Shown: positions 19,844 to 32,610 of the stretch, one piece after another
Layout of the letters: each line of letters starts with the position of its first letter
How positions within the stretch are numbered: position 1 is the first letter of the stretch
From: Macrocystis pyrifera
Taxonomy: Eukaryota > Sar > Phaeophyceae > Laminariales > Laminariaceae
DNA length: 64,000 bases
Assembly: GCA_031763025.1 (NCBI GenBank)
Contig: JASSKH010000010.1
Span: forward strand, 10,433,427-10,497,426
Direction: 5' to 3'
Notes under the pieces: model-generated
What the model was told of the DNA's origin: nothing
The model's database searches: none
The model's input: the letters and a program-made list of their open reading frames with translations, nothing else
Program-made: the position numbers and the translations under genes

Positions 19844-20620
19844 TCAATTTTGGGGGGTTTTTTCGCATGCGTGTCTTCCGTAGTTGCCGGGGCCGGGTTT
19901 GGTATCGTGTCACTGTGTGGTTTCTTTGTCTTGCTGTGCTGTAGGTGTACTGTCTACTTGACTTCCTACGAACTATCTAGCCGTTTCCCTGCTTGCATTG
20001 CAGCTGGCTGCCGAGTTCGTACTCCGATTGGGCTAACGGTTGGATCCACTTCAGCCTCCTTGCCATTCGGTCATGCGTCTATTGCGTTCCGTACTTCCTA
20101 TTGTTTTCGCCCCCTCTTCGAGAGCGGCGGAAACGTTAGTTTGCGTTTCGATTCCTTCAGTCGTACCAGTTTTTCTTGTTTTGTTGTTTTTCTTGTATCG
20201 CTTGGCCCCTCTTTGGTTTTCCCGAGGCCATATTCGTGAGCTTTTTTTATACGCATCGTACAAGTTACCCTAGGTTTAGGTCTGACCCCATCTGCGGTTC
20301 ATGCGTTCCCCCTCCGCCTTCTTAATACCCCCAAGCAGGCCTAGGTGATATATTTCGTTTTTTTCGCGACCGTTTGCATTTCGCCCTCTCCCGCGCGATA
20401 TTGCAGAGTGTTATCAGGTTTAGATTGGGTAGTAGACGATTGGTTAACCTTTCACGGATAACCCAACGGACCCAGACCTTAACAATAGGCCGTAACGATG
20501 TCTGCTCATTGTATGTTTCGTGTTCTAGCGCGCTCAGTGTAGGCGAAATCTCGCACGCGTCCTTTTCTGCCCTCTTTTATGGGATCGAGTCTTGACTGTC
20601 TTGGGTTCTACCATAGCGTG
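19844..20620 (+). other. 3' non-coding part of the Ty3 element
   Basis: T-rich and non-coding. The part at 20390-20600 recurs near 45985-46100, showing it belongs to the mobile element rather than unique genomic DNA. The 3' end of the element and its LTR are not identified. Confidence 0.55.
20409..20484 (+). mobile_element. 76-bp solo LTR of the TRIM family
   Basis: Starts TGTTATCAGG and ends CCTTAACA, matching the TRIM LTR at 11594-11661. It interrupts a sequence that is continuous near 45,995-46,010 (GATATTGC|ATAGGCC). The flanks are AGAG on the left and ATAG on the right, a 4-bp duplication with one later change. Confidence 0.8.
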
Positions 20621-23330
20621 ATATCCTGTTTTCCGGCACTGTTCTCACTATTCGAGTGAGCCCCTTCGCGCCAGCACTTGTTTCTCTTGCGTTACCCCCG
20701 CGTTCGTTTTACTTCTCGAAGCACCCCGTGCCTTTGCAGTGGGTGCTGTAACAATCATTTTTCTTTGTTCTTTGTGTTCGTTTTTTCGCTCTCAGGCTAG
20801 CTTATGCCGCTCCTGGCTACGCGAATTATACCGCTTCCTCAAGTTTAAGTCCACGATTTAGGTTCCGGGTAGTTCTAGCTTGATTTGCCAGCTTCCGCGT
20901 ATCCGTACTTTCGTACTTGTTGTCGGATTCGCAATGTCACGTGTAATCGGCTACCATCCTACAGGTTAGAGGTGTGGGAGTAGTGGGTTGTGAAGTGTCG
21001 CATCTTCGACCCATTCTCCGAATTCTCCGGATTGTTTTTGTTCTGTCCTGAGTTTTCCGAGTCTGCATATACGACCCTTCAGGGTGGGCTAGTGTTATGG
21101 TATCCCCTCTCCCCTGTTGCGGCGTTGTGGTTTGTAGCAATCGTCCCCTCATCATACATGGCAGGCGTTGTCGCCTGCTTTTCTGATGAGCGCCTCGCCC
21201 CTTCGTTCTGAAGACATCTGGCGAGGCAAACCGCAACTAATACAAGAGCTTATATACCATCCTCAAGCACCGTGTGAGTGACCAGAACAGAGCCAAAGGC
21301 ATCAACCTGCTAGCAGTAGTCGGTCCCTAGGTCCATACTGCCTTACACTTAACACAAGACACTAGAAAGTTTGTATGATACACGTCATCCTATTGATAGG
21401 TACTTACTGTAAATGTTGCAGCATGTCTTGACGTATGGCAGTAGTACGTGTTTGGTGAATCTCATAATGTACATTTTCTCTTGACCTCTTCCGCTTTTTT
21501 TATATATGAAAAACAAAGTATACACACACCTGTAAAATTGCAGAGGGTGGTGGTGATGTTCGTGTTCTGCAGGCAGCCTAGCGAGTGGAGCACTTTGATC
21601 CTACAGCGCTTTGTTCCATCTCAGACGTTCTACCAGACAAAAAAAAACAATACGATCACGAGAGCTGGATCCCAAAGGTCGCCCTGCGCACGATGTCAAG
21701 AAGATGAAAACCAAAGCTAAAATTACTCTGATCGCGAGCGCCACACTCTACAACCTCCTGTCTTGTTGATTATATCGACATTTGTGAAGACCCACCCCGG
21801 ATCATCACAGCATGGTCATGTTCATAAGGCATCACCTGCCAAGGAGGGCAAACGCATGTTTACCAAGTACGCACTGCAGCAACTACGTGAAATCGTGCAT
21901 TCTAGATGTGCATTCAGCCTTCAAGCAGCAACAGCAAGCAAAGGTAAGGAATAGAAGGCAACGTTGACACAGGCAGTCCATATACATGTATGGGGAAGAT
22001 AGTCACGAATTACATAATTTATAAGCGAAGACCAGTCACGTTACCGAGAGCGACTACGTAGAGTAAAGGAGTGGTTGTAGCACCAGCCGCCGCGGGGGGC
22101 GCACTTTTCTTTTCCCATACTATTGAGTGTGGATCACAAAATAGCTGATTCGAAGATAAGATAGATGCATAAAAGAGAGCATCATGTCGTGCTTTAGGAA
22201 GAGCCCTTTCGGCAGCGGTATAGTACCAACTCATTAGTCATGATTATTCTCCACAATCCATTATAGCATTTAGCCTTACACCATAAAAACCTCCCCAGCA
22301 ATGATAACCCACCAACGTCTCCGTGATCAACGAGGCACGCCTGCCCACTAAACACAAACCCAGCGAGGGCAAAAGAGAGTCCCCCTCATGTTTGGGTAAT
22401 AGTAGTACTCTGTTCCGCACTTCCCACAAGACCCGACACCCAGGCCAGTAAATGGCAACGGCCGAGAATGCCCGTGGGCCACCCAACACTACACCGTTTT
22501 ATAGGGATACTCGCGAAGAAACAAATAACACCAGCCTACGTGCGCTGCTGCAGTCTCGCTAAGCTACCAGGACGCCCCCCACTGCCTCTAACCGACAGCA
22601 TTAATAGGTGACTACGCCATTATGCCGCTGGAAGCGTGAACCATGCTGGTGCATAATTAGGTTAACACACCGAGGACAGTTTTTTCCCTCCCTGGAGTCT
22701 CTCCACCAACACGACGACCAACACAACACACGACACTAACTTGTAATCCAAAGCACTTTCGTCTCCATATCTTCCAACAACTACCTCGAGAATACAGTCG
22801 ATCGCCAAAACATCAGCTATTCGCCAAAAACCATTTAAGCGGTGACGCGAAAAATCCACCCGGTACCTGCCCTGCAACCACGACTGGCATTGTAAGGCGG
22901 AGACAGGGCACTGCACAAACCAAAAATAACAATAAACAAACAAGCACAACCGTCCGTCCGTCCGTCTAGATCGATTGTTGGATCGTCCCAACACATGGCA
23001 GCTTTTGCCAACACGGCACTTGTCCTTGCAACATCCCTGCAACATCTACACATTGACTCCCGCTCTAGGACGGACGCCGTTGTTTGACACCACGAAGAAC
23101 CCCACGTACATATTTATATAATACCGCAATTACTACTACTGCTGCCGTGCGCATGTTGCCATGTTTCGACTCGGCACCGCATAATAAAAGGCACAAGGCA
23201 CACACTAAAAGGGGGCACCAAGAAAAACAAAGTTACACCCGAAAGCGGTTACCAGGCAACAAAACGCCTACAAACGCAAACGAAATGTTGAGCTTCAGAC
23301 AAGCGCCCGCGAGGTTAAGATTGTCACAAT
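20620..23330. other. No supportable gene
   Basis: T-rich then AC-rich spacer with scattered open frames lacking domains or splice context. No tandem arrays are apparent. Confidence 0.4.
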
Positions 23331-23339
23331 CCAGCCGTG

Positions 23340-23568
23340 GCAACACAGAGGAAGAGATTTTCAAATACCTCGGCCATCACGGCCCGAACGACTAAAAAAG
23401 CGCCCAGTCATTAAAAACCCCGCAGAACGAGCCAAGGCCGATAAAGCCCACGCTAAAGGCAAGGCAAGGCTAACCCACGCGATACAAAAAACACTCACAA
23501 ATACCGGTTTCCAACACATCAAAACGTTCCAAACAGCAGGAGAGACCGCCATGTCCGTACTACAGTAG
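23340..23568 (+). CDS. Possible 3' exon, lysine/alanine-rich peptide
   Basis: A plus-strand frame lacking a start codon stays open for about 75 codons to TAG at 23566-23568. It encodes a basic peptide with PVIKNPAERAKADKAHAKGKARL and a hydrophobic end. It would converge on the dehydrogenase copy A, whose stop is 234 bp away. An overlapping frame (23084-23395) is equally open, so this is only a possible exon. Confidence 0.2.
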
Positions 23569-23801
23569 TATTATCATTCCACTAACACGAGATACTGATA
23601 TCAGGCAACACTGACTGAGATCAGCAAACACTGAAATGACAGAAGCCACGAAATCGGGTGCGGTTGAAAGCAAACATCCGGAACTGCAGAGATGTTATAG
23701 CAAGCACGTGAACGACTCGAGCCCACTTGTCGCACAGGTGTGATTTCGACGTTTTTTCAAAAGATGGCTGCTGCCCTTCCCCACTTGCCCGGCCCCAGCA
23801 T

Positions 23802-26800
23802 TTAGGTGATGAGAGAGTCGGGCGACACCCAGTTGGGGCTCTCGTCAAGCTCTACGCGCATGTTCTTCGCCTGGTCGCTTGCGATCCAGTCGTTGATCTT
23901 GCCGGTCCCGGAGAGGAACTCCCGGAAGACAGACCCCTCCGGTGCCAAGCTGGTGAGCTCCGGCACGTCCTTGGGCAAGCACACGCCTCCGTACGGGGCG
24001 CCGACGCGGAGGCCGTACTTGCGGCTGAGGAAGCACTCGGCCGTGGAGGAGACAAGGTAAAGCACCTTCTGGGCGTCGATGGTGGGGTCGAGCTGGTTGG
24101 CCAGGCCGTAGATGCAGTTGGCGAAAGAGATCTTGAGCCCGTTCGCGTAGCTGTAGTAGAGCAGCAGCACAACATTGACAAATTGTGGCGAGAGAGAGAT
24201 ATAATAATATAATCAGGCTCAGAAGATTCGCATACTAACAAAACATGGTGATGGAAAAAAATGCGGCGTATAATTGTTCGAACAAACGCATGCGCACTCG
24301 ATCGTGGTGAGATGAGGCAAGTACCCTTTGCACAAGAGCGTGAGCGGTGAAGGTACTGCACTGCAATACCTGCAACCTGTTCGGACCATGTAACGTTCGA
24401 ACCAGTAGGAACCCCCCGACAATGTATGTCTGGTGGACGCGAAAATCCTTCGACTACTCTACACTCGTACAGCGTTGCGAGGGCACTCCATGGACCGCAT
24501 CGGGCTAAGAAATAGAGAAGCCAGCCTCCCTACATCGCAAAAAAAAAAACATTATGTAGGACAGAACAAAATCAAAATATTGTGGTGTCGGACCATACGT
24601 TGGGCGGCGAAGAAAACAGCAGGCCAGGCCCGTGCATGCGAAACTGCTGTGTCTTTTGTCGAACATGGAAGACGAGAGTATGGGGGGACATCGAAATAAA
24701 CCGGGCGCGTTATCTGTTGATTGTGCTCATCACGTTGTGTACTGTGCTGGTACTGCTCGAGTAGAAACCTGGCGAACGTAGCCGAAAAAGCCTAAGAAAG
24801 GGTTGACCCCTACCTGGCGTAATTGATGTCAGTGTATCTGGTAGGCCTAAGACACTGGGACATGTGCTGGATTTTTCATGCTTGATGCCTGGTGTTGGAT
24901 ATTACCTGGTATGTACGAGCGAATGTGAATTTCTAATTTTCTAATTTTGACGACGGCAAAAAGTAGGGACCCCTTTCGAGTTGCTTGAAGCGTCCGACTA
25001 CCTACAGGTAAATCAGACAGAGGTACTCGAGGTAGAGATGATGTACCAATAACTTTTGCTCCCCGAATCTAAACTACAAAAAAAATGCGACAAATCCAAA
25101 CGAATGCACGTGATAAAAGACGTGCGTACGTAGCTCGTATCGTATAACGCGTGAGCGAGCGGTCATCAGCCCTATTCCGAAAGAAGGCTCTTGGTCCGGT
25201 GAATTCAGCACTGAAGTTGGCGCGCACGAGAGGTCTAGGCCGGCTGCGAGTACCAACTAACTGGTACTTGGTATATATGCAGAAGTAAATAACTCTGTAC
25301 AAGCACTGGTATTACAGACTATTACGGGGGTCCATAGTTAACGGGACCAAATTTTGTTAGTAAAAATAGGGAAAAAAATCAAAAAAAAAAATTATATAAT
25401 TTTGTAGGTTTTTATGTACACCATAGGTCCTGTTAACTATGGACCCCCGTAATAGGCCCCTTTCACTTTTGGCGTTACAGCAGTACGCCGGTCCCCAACT
25501 GTTGAGCTGAACGGAGACTGAGCACCCCCCATGTTATCTTGTGGGGTATTATTATATTATTATTATTATTATTATCATCATCATTTACAGTTTATGGGCT
25601 CCCTACTTTCGTAGGGCTGCACTTTTCGTTTCTTATTCTAGAGGAAGGAGAGAGAGATCAAGTGAGAGGTTCGCACGGGCGAACGAGGCTCGGGTTATCA
25701 AGCCGAGTTCTCCCGGTTCTGGGAAAGGTTATCAGATGAAGCAACACGTCTGGTGTACCTGGTCATTTTCCACCTGGGTACATGTGCGACGACCATTCTA
25801 CGAACCTATCCCAAAACCTGTCCTCCACAGCACATCAGGAGTACCTCCTCTTCATGCGCTACATCCATCTGTGCTAACAAGGATGAAATGTGGCGATCAT
25901 TCAGTAAAGGAAAACAGTACAGTAGTACCCCCCTCTTCATGCGCTACAAATCCATCTCGGCTGTGTGGCCTATTATTATTACTATTATTATATTTTATTA
26001 TGATATGATCCACCCGATTCTTGGGCCAAGTTTGAGGTCGAGGACTCACGTGCCACCCTCTCCACCAACAAGCAGCCATACCTATACCAGTGCATATATA
26101 CTTGCCTAAAAGACAGCCGCAGTAGCATAAAACCGGTACTATTTCGTAATCCAGAAAATACTGTATTATTTAACTGCTGCAAACGATTTCAGGTGACTGC
26201 GAAAATATATGATAAACGGATAGAACAGCCTTTCTGTCTAGTCATGTACGTCATGTTTCTTTGCTGAGAACGAGAGACGAGTGTTTATTACACGAGGCAG
26301 CAGAAAAAGAACACACACAAGATAAGACATCAGAACAGACAGACAAGACAGACAGCAGCACCAAACCACTCACTTGTGCACGAGCTTCATGAACTCGGCC
26401 TCCGGCACGTTGAGCACCGTCAGCTTAGCCTCGTCACGTCCCACGAACTCCAGGAAAGCGTCGCTCATGCGGGCCTTCACATCCTCCTCTCCCGCCATGT
26501 ACCCGAACACTACCTGCCAAGGGGCGCGGGCGTCTTCTTCGCAGGAAACCGCTCGCAAGAACTCGGGCTGGAAAGCCACGTGGAAAGGCTTGGTGGTCTT
26601 CTCCTTGAGTACGTTCTCGAACTTCTTGGTCATGCCGGGGGGCACACTGATGTGCAGTCGGGGCGAGGGACGAAGCGATAAGCAACAAGAAGAGCACCGC
26701 GCAGGAGGCAGAGGAAGGGGGGGAGGGGGGTGGATCAAAGAGAAAAACCAAGGATGCCACAAGAAAAAATTTCGAATCATTGCATTGAAGTCAAGCAGCA

Positions 26801-27730
26801 TGGTCGGTGCTGAAACTACAGCATTGTAGTAGAATGTACAAAGCGCCATCTCAGAGTGGCTTGAGCGGCGGCACACAGCAGGCAGCACAGCAGTATACGA
26901 GGTGCTGCGGCAGGGGCAGCGGTAAGTAGTTGGGCCGTGCGGTCGTATCCGTGCGGTCGTATACATACGAGGTAGCAGGTATAAAGTTTACATACGCATA
27001 TACCAGAGGAGCAGAATTCATACACGCTACGAGTACACCGCACGGATACCGTGCACCGTTGCGCCGCCTCTCACACAGGAAGTCCTCGTGAAGTGAAAAA
27101 CTTTTCCGATTTTCCGTTTTTTTACATCAAACTCGAGTCAAACTTCTCATTTCTTCGAAAAAAGTTCTCATGTTCCCGAGAGGCGAGAGGTGTACGTGTA
27201 TCATATATCATGTTCTATCAGCAGTGTCGGAACAAAGCTGAGCTACCCGCTCTCTCGCCCTGCAGCTGCTGTGGGAAGCGACTCGGTGCACGGAAAACTT
27301 GGGAGCAAAGTAGCAACGCTGGGGCGTACCGGGGCAGCACGAGTTTATCGCCGCAATACAGCAGTTGTATGTACACAGCAGTACTACTGCAAGGTACTCA
27401 CGTCGAACGGATGACGATGATCGGAGGCAGTCCAGTGGACTGCTCAATGAGCTTCACACACAGGGACACGGTGGACCAGACGTACTTCATGTCGAGGCGC
27501 TGGGTCTCCTTGATAAGGGGGGTCGGCACCGAGAGGAGCACGATCTCGGCGTTGAGGTCGCTGGGGCAGTCGTCAGGGTGGCAGCAGGGGATGCCGGCCT
27601 CGTTCATCTTCTCGATGATGGAGGGCACAACGTCGAACCCGCGCACGGAGAACCCGTGGTGCTTGTAGGCCTTCGCGTAAGCGCCGCCGACCACGCCGCA
27701 GCCAACCTGGATGATGCTCTCGAGAACCAT
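23802..27730 (-). CDS. GDP-mannose/UDP-glucose 6-dehydrogenase family, copy A
   Basis: Three exons: 27730-27402, 26646-26374 and 24150-23802, with GT-AG introns of 755 and 2223 bp in phases 2 and 2. The protein is 316 residues. The NAD-binding glycine motif GCGVVG is at 10-15, RSTVPPG spans the first junction (Thr110), the NGLKISFAN block carries a likely catalytic Lys207, and the nucleophile loop GGVCLPKD has Cys258. The family oxidises a nucleotide hexose to the uronic acid with two NAD+ in the cytosol. In brown algae GDP-mannose dehydrogenase supplies GDP-mannuronate for alginate. Bacterial AlgD is about 436 residues; this protein stops 58 residues after the Cys, so the usual C-terminal nucleotide-sugar-binding domain is absent. 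Copy B ends at the same place, arguing against a truncated pseudogene. Substrate cannot be fixed from sequence alone. Confidence 0.88.
25320..25454. mobile_element. Foldback MITE, copy 2 (135 bp)
   Basis: Ends TTACGGGGGTCCATAGTTAA and its inverted complement, flanked by TA. The centre has an expanded A-rich tract (AAAAAAATCAAAAAAAAAAA), which explains the extra 26 bp. It sits in intron 2 of dehydrogenase copy A. Confidence 0.85.
25546..25582. repeat. (ATT)n microsatellite in intron 2 of copy A
   Basis: About nine TTA/ATT triplets followed by ATC triplets. Simple repeat, intronic. Confidence 0.75.
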
Positions 27731-28099
27731 GATTTTGCTGCTGCTGCTGTGAAAGAGTGCTGAAAAAAGGGAGTAGGAGAGGTAGACTGGTGGAGGTTGG
27801 TAGAAGACAACAGTGAGGTTGTGTGCTTGTTGCGGTGTGCTTGTGTTGTGGCTTGGGTGGGGGGGGGGTGGGGAGGAGGGAGAGAGAAGACTGCTGTGAG
27901 GCGAGGAGTTGCGGCAGCTGAGGGGAAGAAGGCGGAGAAAGGCTAGATGCGGGATATGCGGAGGATCAATCAAAACTGTCATGTTCTTCCAGCTCTTTTT
28001 TCAACCATTTCATTCTACCTGTATGGATACCACGTGGCTCGAAATCGAACGATGCTGGAACCTGGTTATATCCCGTCCATTTGAAGTGTATACGCGTAC

Positions 28100-29040
28100 G
28101 TATTCGTTCTTAAAATGAGGAGGCATGAATCTTCATTCTCGAACAGAAATCTTCTTTTTTCACAAAAAGTACAGATTCCAATAGAATCCGATTCTTTCTG
28201 GTTGTGGTGTCTGTATCAGGTATGTTTGTTCATGAGAGGCAAACATTTAAAATTTGAATCATCTCGAGAGTTATCATTTGCCATTATCCGAGCTTCACCG
28301 CCGTTGATCCATCAAAACATTCCCATGTTCCTGAAAGAAGAAATCCCTGGTTAAGGAAATCTATGCACAAGGTCCATCCATATCTTTAATGTATACTTCA
28401 TTTTATGCTTAATCTATTATACGATGATTCTCCATGTATGTACTGTTTTTGCTCCCTCTTACGTACATATCTTCGTGTATACCAGGTATGTACTCGTTAT
28501 ACTTTCTCTATATTATATATTCTTAAATCCTAAGCCGCATCCAAGCTCCATCCCCACGCCATCGGTGTGGCGGGTCTGTCATCTCCCCCCCCTCTGCTCC
28601 TTTTCTTTCTCGATTCCTGGGGCCTATATGCTGGCGGCGTCTAAATCGTGCTCGAAATGGCGACCTGACAGCTGTGTGTGTGGTCACCGAGACGATTAGG
28701 AGTATAGGCGTGTTCCTTCACCAATCATTTCCTTCTCATCGGTCCACCATCCCCCCCCCCCCACGGCACTAGCTGGCAGCTATAGTCGATGAACTTACTG
28801 CCCTCTACCCCGAGACGCCCAAAGCCTTCCACTGCTAAAAAAGTGGCAAATTTGTGACTCCGTTCGTCAAAGGACAGACAGACACACAATACATGACATG
28901 ACATATAGTCCCGGACGAGCGTAATAGTGTTGGCGCTTTTGCACGCCTCGGGGGTATAGAGAGGCACAGCTGATCCATCGTGATCGGCACCGTGCGCCTC
29001 TTCGCAGGTGTGTATCTGCGCTTGATGAGGGTCAGCATAT
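28100..29040. other. Spacer with a TE fragment
   Basis: No supportable gene. Around 28530-28700 there is a diverged piece of the dispersed repeat also seen near 32240-32340 and 32640-32700 (CATCCCCACGCCAT.., poly-C, GGTCACC.AGACGAT). Confidence 0.45.
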
Positions 29041-31900
29041 ATTATATATATATGGGTGACGTCCAGGATGATAGTTATTATTACTACTGGATTCGCGCCT
29101 TCGCGCTCTCGTCTTTGTCCAGGGGGGGGGGCGGGCAGGGACATTAATTTAGCACCACACACTCTGCTGTTAAAAAAGGTAATTACCGGCGTTTCAGCCT
29201 TATTCAAAGCTGCAGTAATATAGTATATACCACTCTGTCCGTGAAGTTGAGGACCGCTGTAATAATAATTAATGTGATAATCAAACGATCCTTACATTTT
29301 CCGAGCACATTGGAACCTGGTCTATAGAGAGAGAGGAGTATATATATATACCCGCCGTGACTCTGATGAGTTTGGTTGTATACCTGTACCAGCATAATAT
29401 ATAACGTGTGAGGTAGGACAGGTATATATATTGGTATACCCCTCGAGTATATATAGGCATCAGGCGCTACTATACATCCACCACTGCGGCTGCATGCTGT
29501 GAGTATAACATCATCACTATTATTAATATTTTATTTCTGTGCTGTACTATGTGATCAGATGCTCTATACTCTGTGGGTATACTACACACGGTATGCAATA
29601 TGTTGACGACAGCCAAAGTATATATATTAGTACCAGGTACACTGGTGGTGAAGTGTAAGACTTTGCGCGTGTTCTGCACATCATAATAAGTGTGTATGAC
29701 GTGTATATGGTACATTTGATTGTCGTACGAGTAGTGTCATCGTGCTGTTTCCTTTCTGCACACACATTGTTCATGTGCGCCCTTTTTGTGACCACGGTTC
29801 CTCCATAGATAAATATGTTAATATCAATATAGTTACTCTGTATATAGTCGAACTATACTGTGCGGCGATCTCGAAGACGTGCACCGCTTCTCTATGATCA
29901 GACTTTTACCCTGCTACTGGTACCAGGTACAGGTATGTGTGTGTGTGTGTGTTCTTCACATTAAACCGTTCTTCTACTCGTCGACATCCAGCAAGCCCAG
30001 TGTCCGTGCTGATTCTTCACCCTAGAAAGATACGAGCTCTGTGGTCACAGACTACGACACAGAGATTACACACCGTAATGCATTAATAGCCTACGTAATA
30101 CCATGCCTTCGCACTAGGTGCGGCCGACACAACATACATACATACGCCAGCAACCAAAATACACCATAAAGAAAGAGAAGCAACGAAAAAAACCAAACCG
30201 AAAAAGAACAAGAAAAAGAAAAAGAAAAGGAGAAGAATCCCAAATAAATAAATAAAATGGGAAGCCAAAGCTCAGACACATACATACTTACCCCGAGCAT
30301 GAGCCAAAAGGGACGTGCAAGGGGAAAGATACGAGAAGGAAAAAGGGGACTATGCATCCTGGTGAACACTTAACTAAGTAAAAAGAGAAATAATGAGTGG
30401 GCCAAAATACGCTCGTCACCCACCCACTATGTAGTACTTCTTTCGTAAGGATAAGAAGGAAAAAAAAATCAAAATGCATACCGAACGGCCGCAGCAGTTG
30501 GCGGTACGAGTAGCAAAGTATAGCCACGTATCAACCCAGGCAGTGGGTAGGTGTATTGTGTGTGTGTTCTTTGTCGACATTCACCACACCCCTTGCTGTG
30601 ATTCTTCATTCTGATAGTAAAGGTGATATTCTACATACAGCAGTATAGGAACGAAACTACGAACCGTCGATACTGCTGCAGTGCAGTATAATACACCGCC
30701 GCTCTCTGCATTGCAATAATGCAGCAAGGAGAGTAGACAATGCAATACCATGCCATCGCACTGGGCACGCGACAGGCACAACATGCACGCGAAACAGCAA
30801 CCCACGCAGATAGTATATACCATTCAGAGATTGACGAAAGAGAAAGTAGCATATACTATTAACATTAATATTTACAATTTTAATATATGTATATAAATTC
30901 GGGCAAAAGTCTTACATTTATTTTTTCTTCGAGTACAAAACAACACATATAATAATGACGAGCCAAGTACACACACACCAGACAGAGAGACAGAAGATCA
31001 CACGAGATAGACCAGGCAGACAGGCAGACGCAAAATAGAGAGAGACAGAGAGACAGAGAGAGAGACAGGCAGACAGACAGACAGAGGCATAAAATATGCG
31101 GGCAGACGCGAAGCAGACGGGCAGACAATAATATATGACCACAAACAAAACGGATCAGATCAGATTATGCAATAATATCATATCAGAATCTAGATCAATC
31201 AAGACCAAATCAGAATTCCTATCTATACTCCTATGTATCTATGTATAATAAATGCTATATGCATGGTTGTGGTTGTACCACATGAACATGTGGATGGCGA
31301 GTTTTGCGTGATGATGACGATGAATGGTCGCCGAGCGATGCATATTTATTTGTGGACTTGCTGCGACAGTATGTGGCGAGTACACCATGAATTATGTCAA
31401 TGTGTGAACATATATATGTATATATATATATATATATGGTTGCTTCTTGTGTGGCGTGTCTTGTCATTCGTTGTGTAGGCGAATATTACTAGTCACTCGC
31501 GTTCTTTTTCGTCTTTAGCATAAATGGTATAGGTCCGCCCGGTGGAACTTTTCTTTTTCGAAACTCTTTGTGCACATATAATAATAATGATAATCAGATC
31601 ATGCATGAACAGAGCCGCCGTGTGGCCGTGTAGCATCATGTATATGCCGTAGAGAGCTTTTCAGTCTTGTCTACCTTTTCTGCGCACTCTGTCTGGTGAT
31701 TATCAAATAGAATATCCAAGATCATCGCATCACCCATCACAATCACAATGATCTTCATCAACAATCAATCATCGATCGGTTACTAATTTATCACGAGAGA
31801 TTTATTCCTTCCAAAGGATATATATATATCCTATTATAATACACACCGAATATATACTACTATTAATACTGCCACTACTGTATACACTGCTGTCTTGTAC
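29040..31900. other. AT-rich spacer with microsatellites
   Basis: Contains TA runs (29040-29053, 31418-31436), a GT run (29937-29950), and GACAGAGAGACAGAC-type repeats at 31020-31085. Open frames over them are repeat artefacts. No gene seen. Confidence 0.5.
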
Positions 31901-32334
31901 ACGCCATAAGGTTTACGGTGCGTCTATCTTTCGGTTGCTTCCATCCATCCATTCATTTCTCAATCAATATGTGCTGCATGTCGAATTTAAGCGTCTGTAA
32001 CCCATGAACAGCCATGAATAAGTACCTGGTACAGTGCAGAGAGGGGCATAAAAGACCCGGGGGGACACTATAAAAGTTACCAGGTAGAAAACATAAACCC
32101 TTACGAGCAATAAGTACATACGGTAATAGCACTTTTTGTTGCCTATTTTTTCGGCTTATAACATGCTCCACATGTTGCCCTTGCGCCAGTCTTGTATTCT
32201 TTTCTTATTTATTGCACGCTCGTCCACACTCTTCATTTTCAACCTTCGAAGCCCAAGCCCCATCCGCGCTTCATCCCCACGCCACATAGGCGCGGGTTTA
32301 CTGTCACCCCCCCCCCCACCCTTGATGCAAATCG

Positions 32335-32576
32335 CCGAATAATATCTCACGGTGCTTCGCGCTTGGTGCTAGAGATGTCGACCTGGTCGGTGAAAGCTCG
32401 GCGTGCTCCATCCCGGCATAGCAGGGATGCGAGGGTCTATGGTCATACCGCTACAGCCATGCATAATAATGAGTATACTCCCCCCCTTCCCCTTCCGGCG
32501 TTGTAGGGATGCCAGGGTCTAAGGTCATACGACTACGGCCATGCATGAGATCGAGTACATCTCTCCTATCGAGTAC

Positions 32577-32608
<32 letters not shown>
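32335..32608 (-). repeat. Poly-C-capped dispersed repeat (two partial copies)
   Basis: In minus orientation this carries the family core (CATGCATGGCCGTAGTCGTA, GACCATAGACCCT, GGAGCACGTCGG). Two partial copies abut: one ends at a short poly-C near 32480, the other at a 31-nt poly-C (32578-32608). Plus-orientation copies near 49.2 and 51.0 kb are capped by poly-G. Confidence 0.7.

Positions 32609-32610
<2 letters not shown>

Noticed and set aside
11594-20484. The 70-bp TGTTA..TAACA repeats as LTRs of the Ty3 element itself
   Set aside because: The upstream pair forms its own complete element with PBS, purine tract and TTCG duplication, and the downstream copy is an insertion relative to the 46-kb paralogue.
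23852-24361. Alternative Ser/Pro/Arg-rich frame over dehydrogenase copy A exon 3
   Set aside because: It is a shadow frame of the GC-rich exon; the true frame has the GGVCLPKD motif and a stop shared with copy B.
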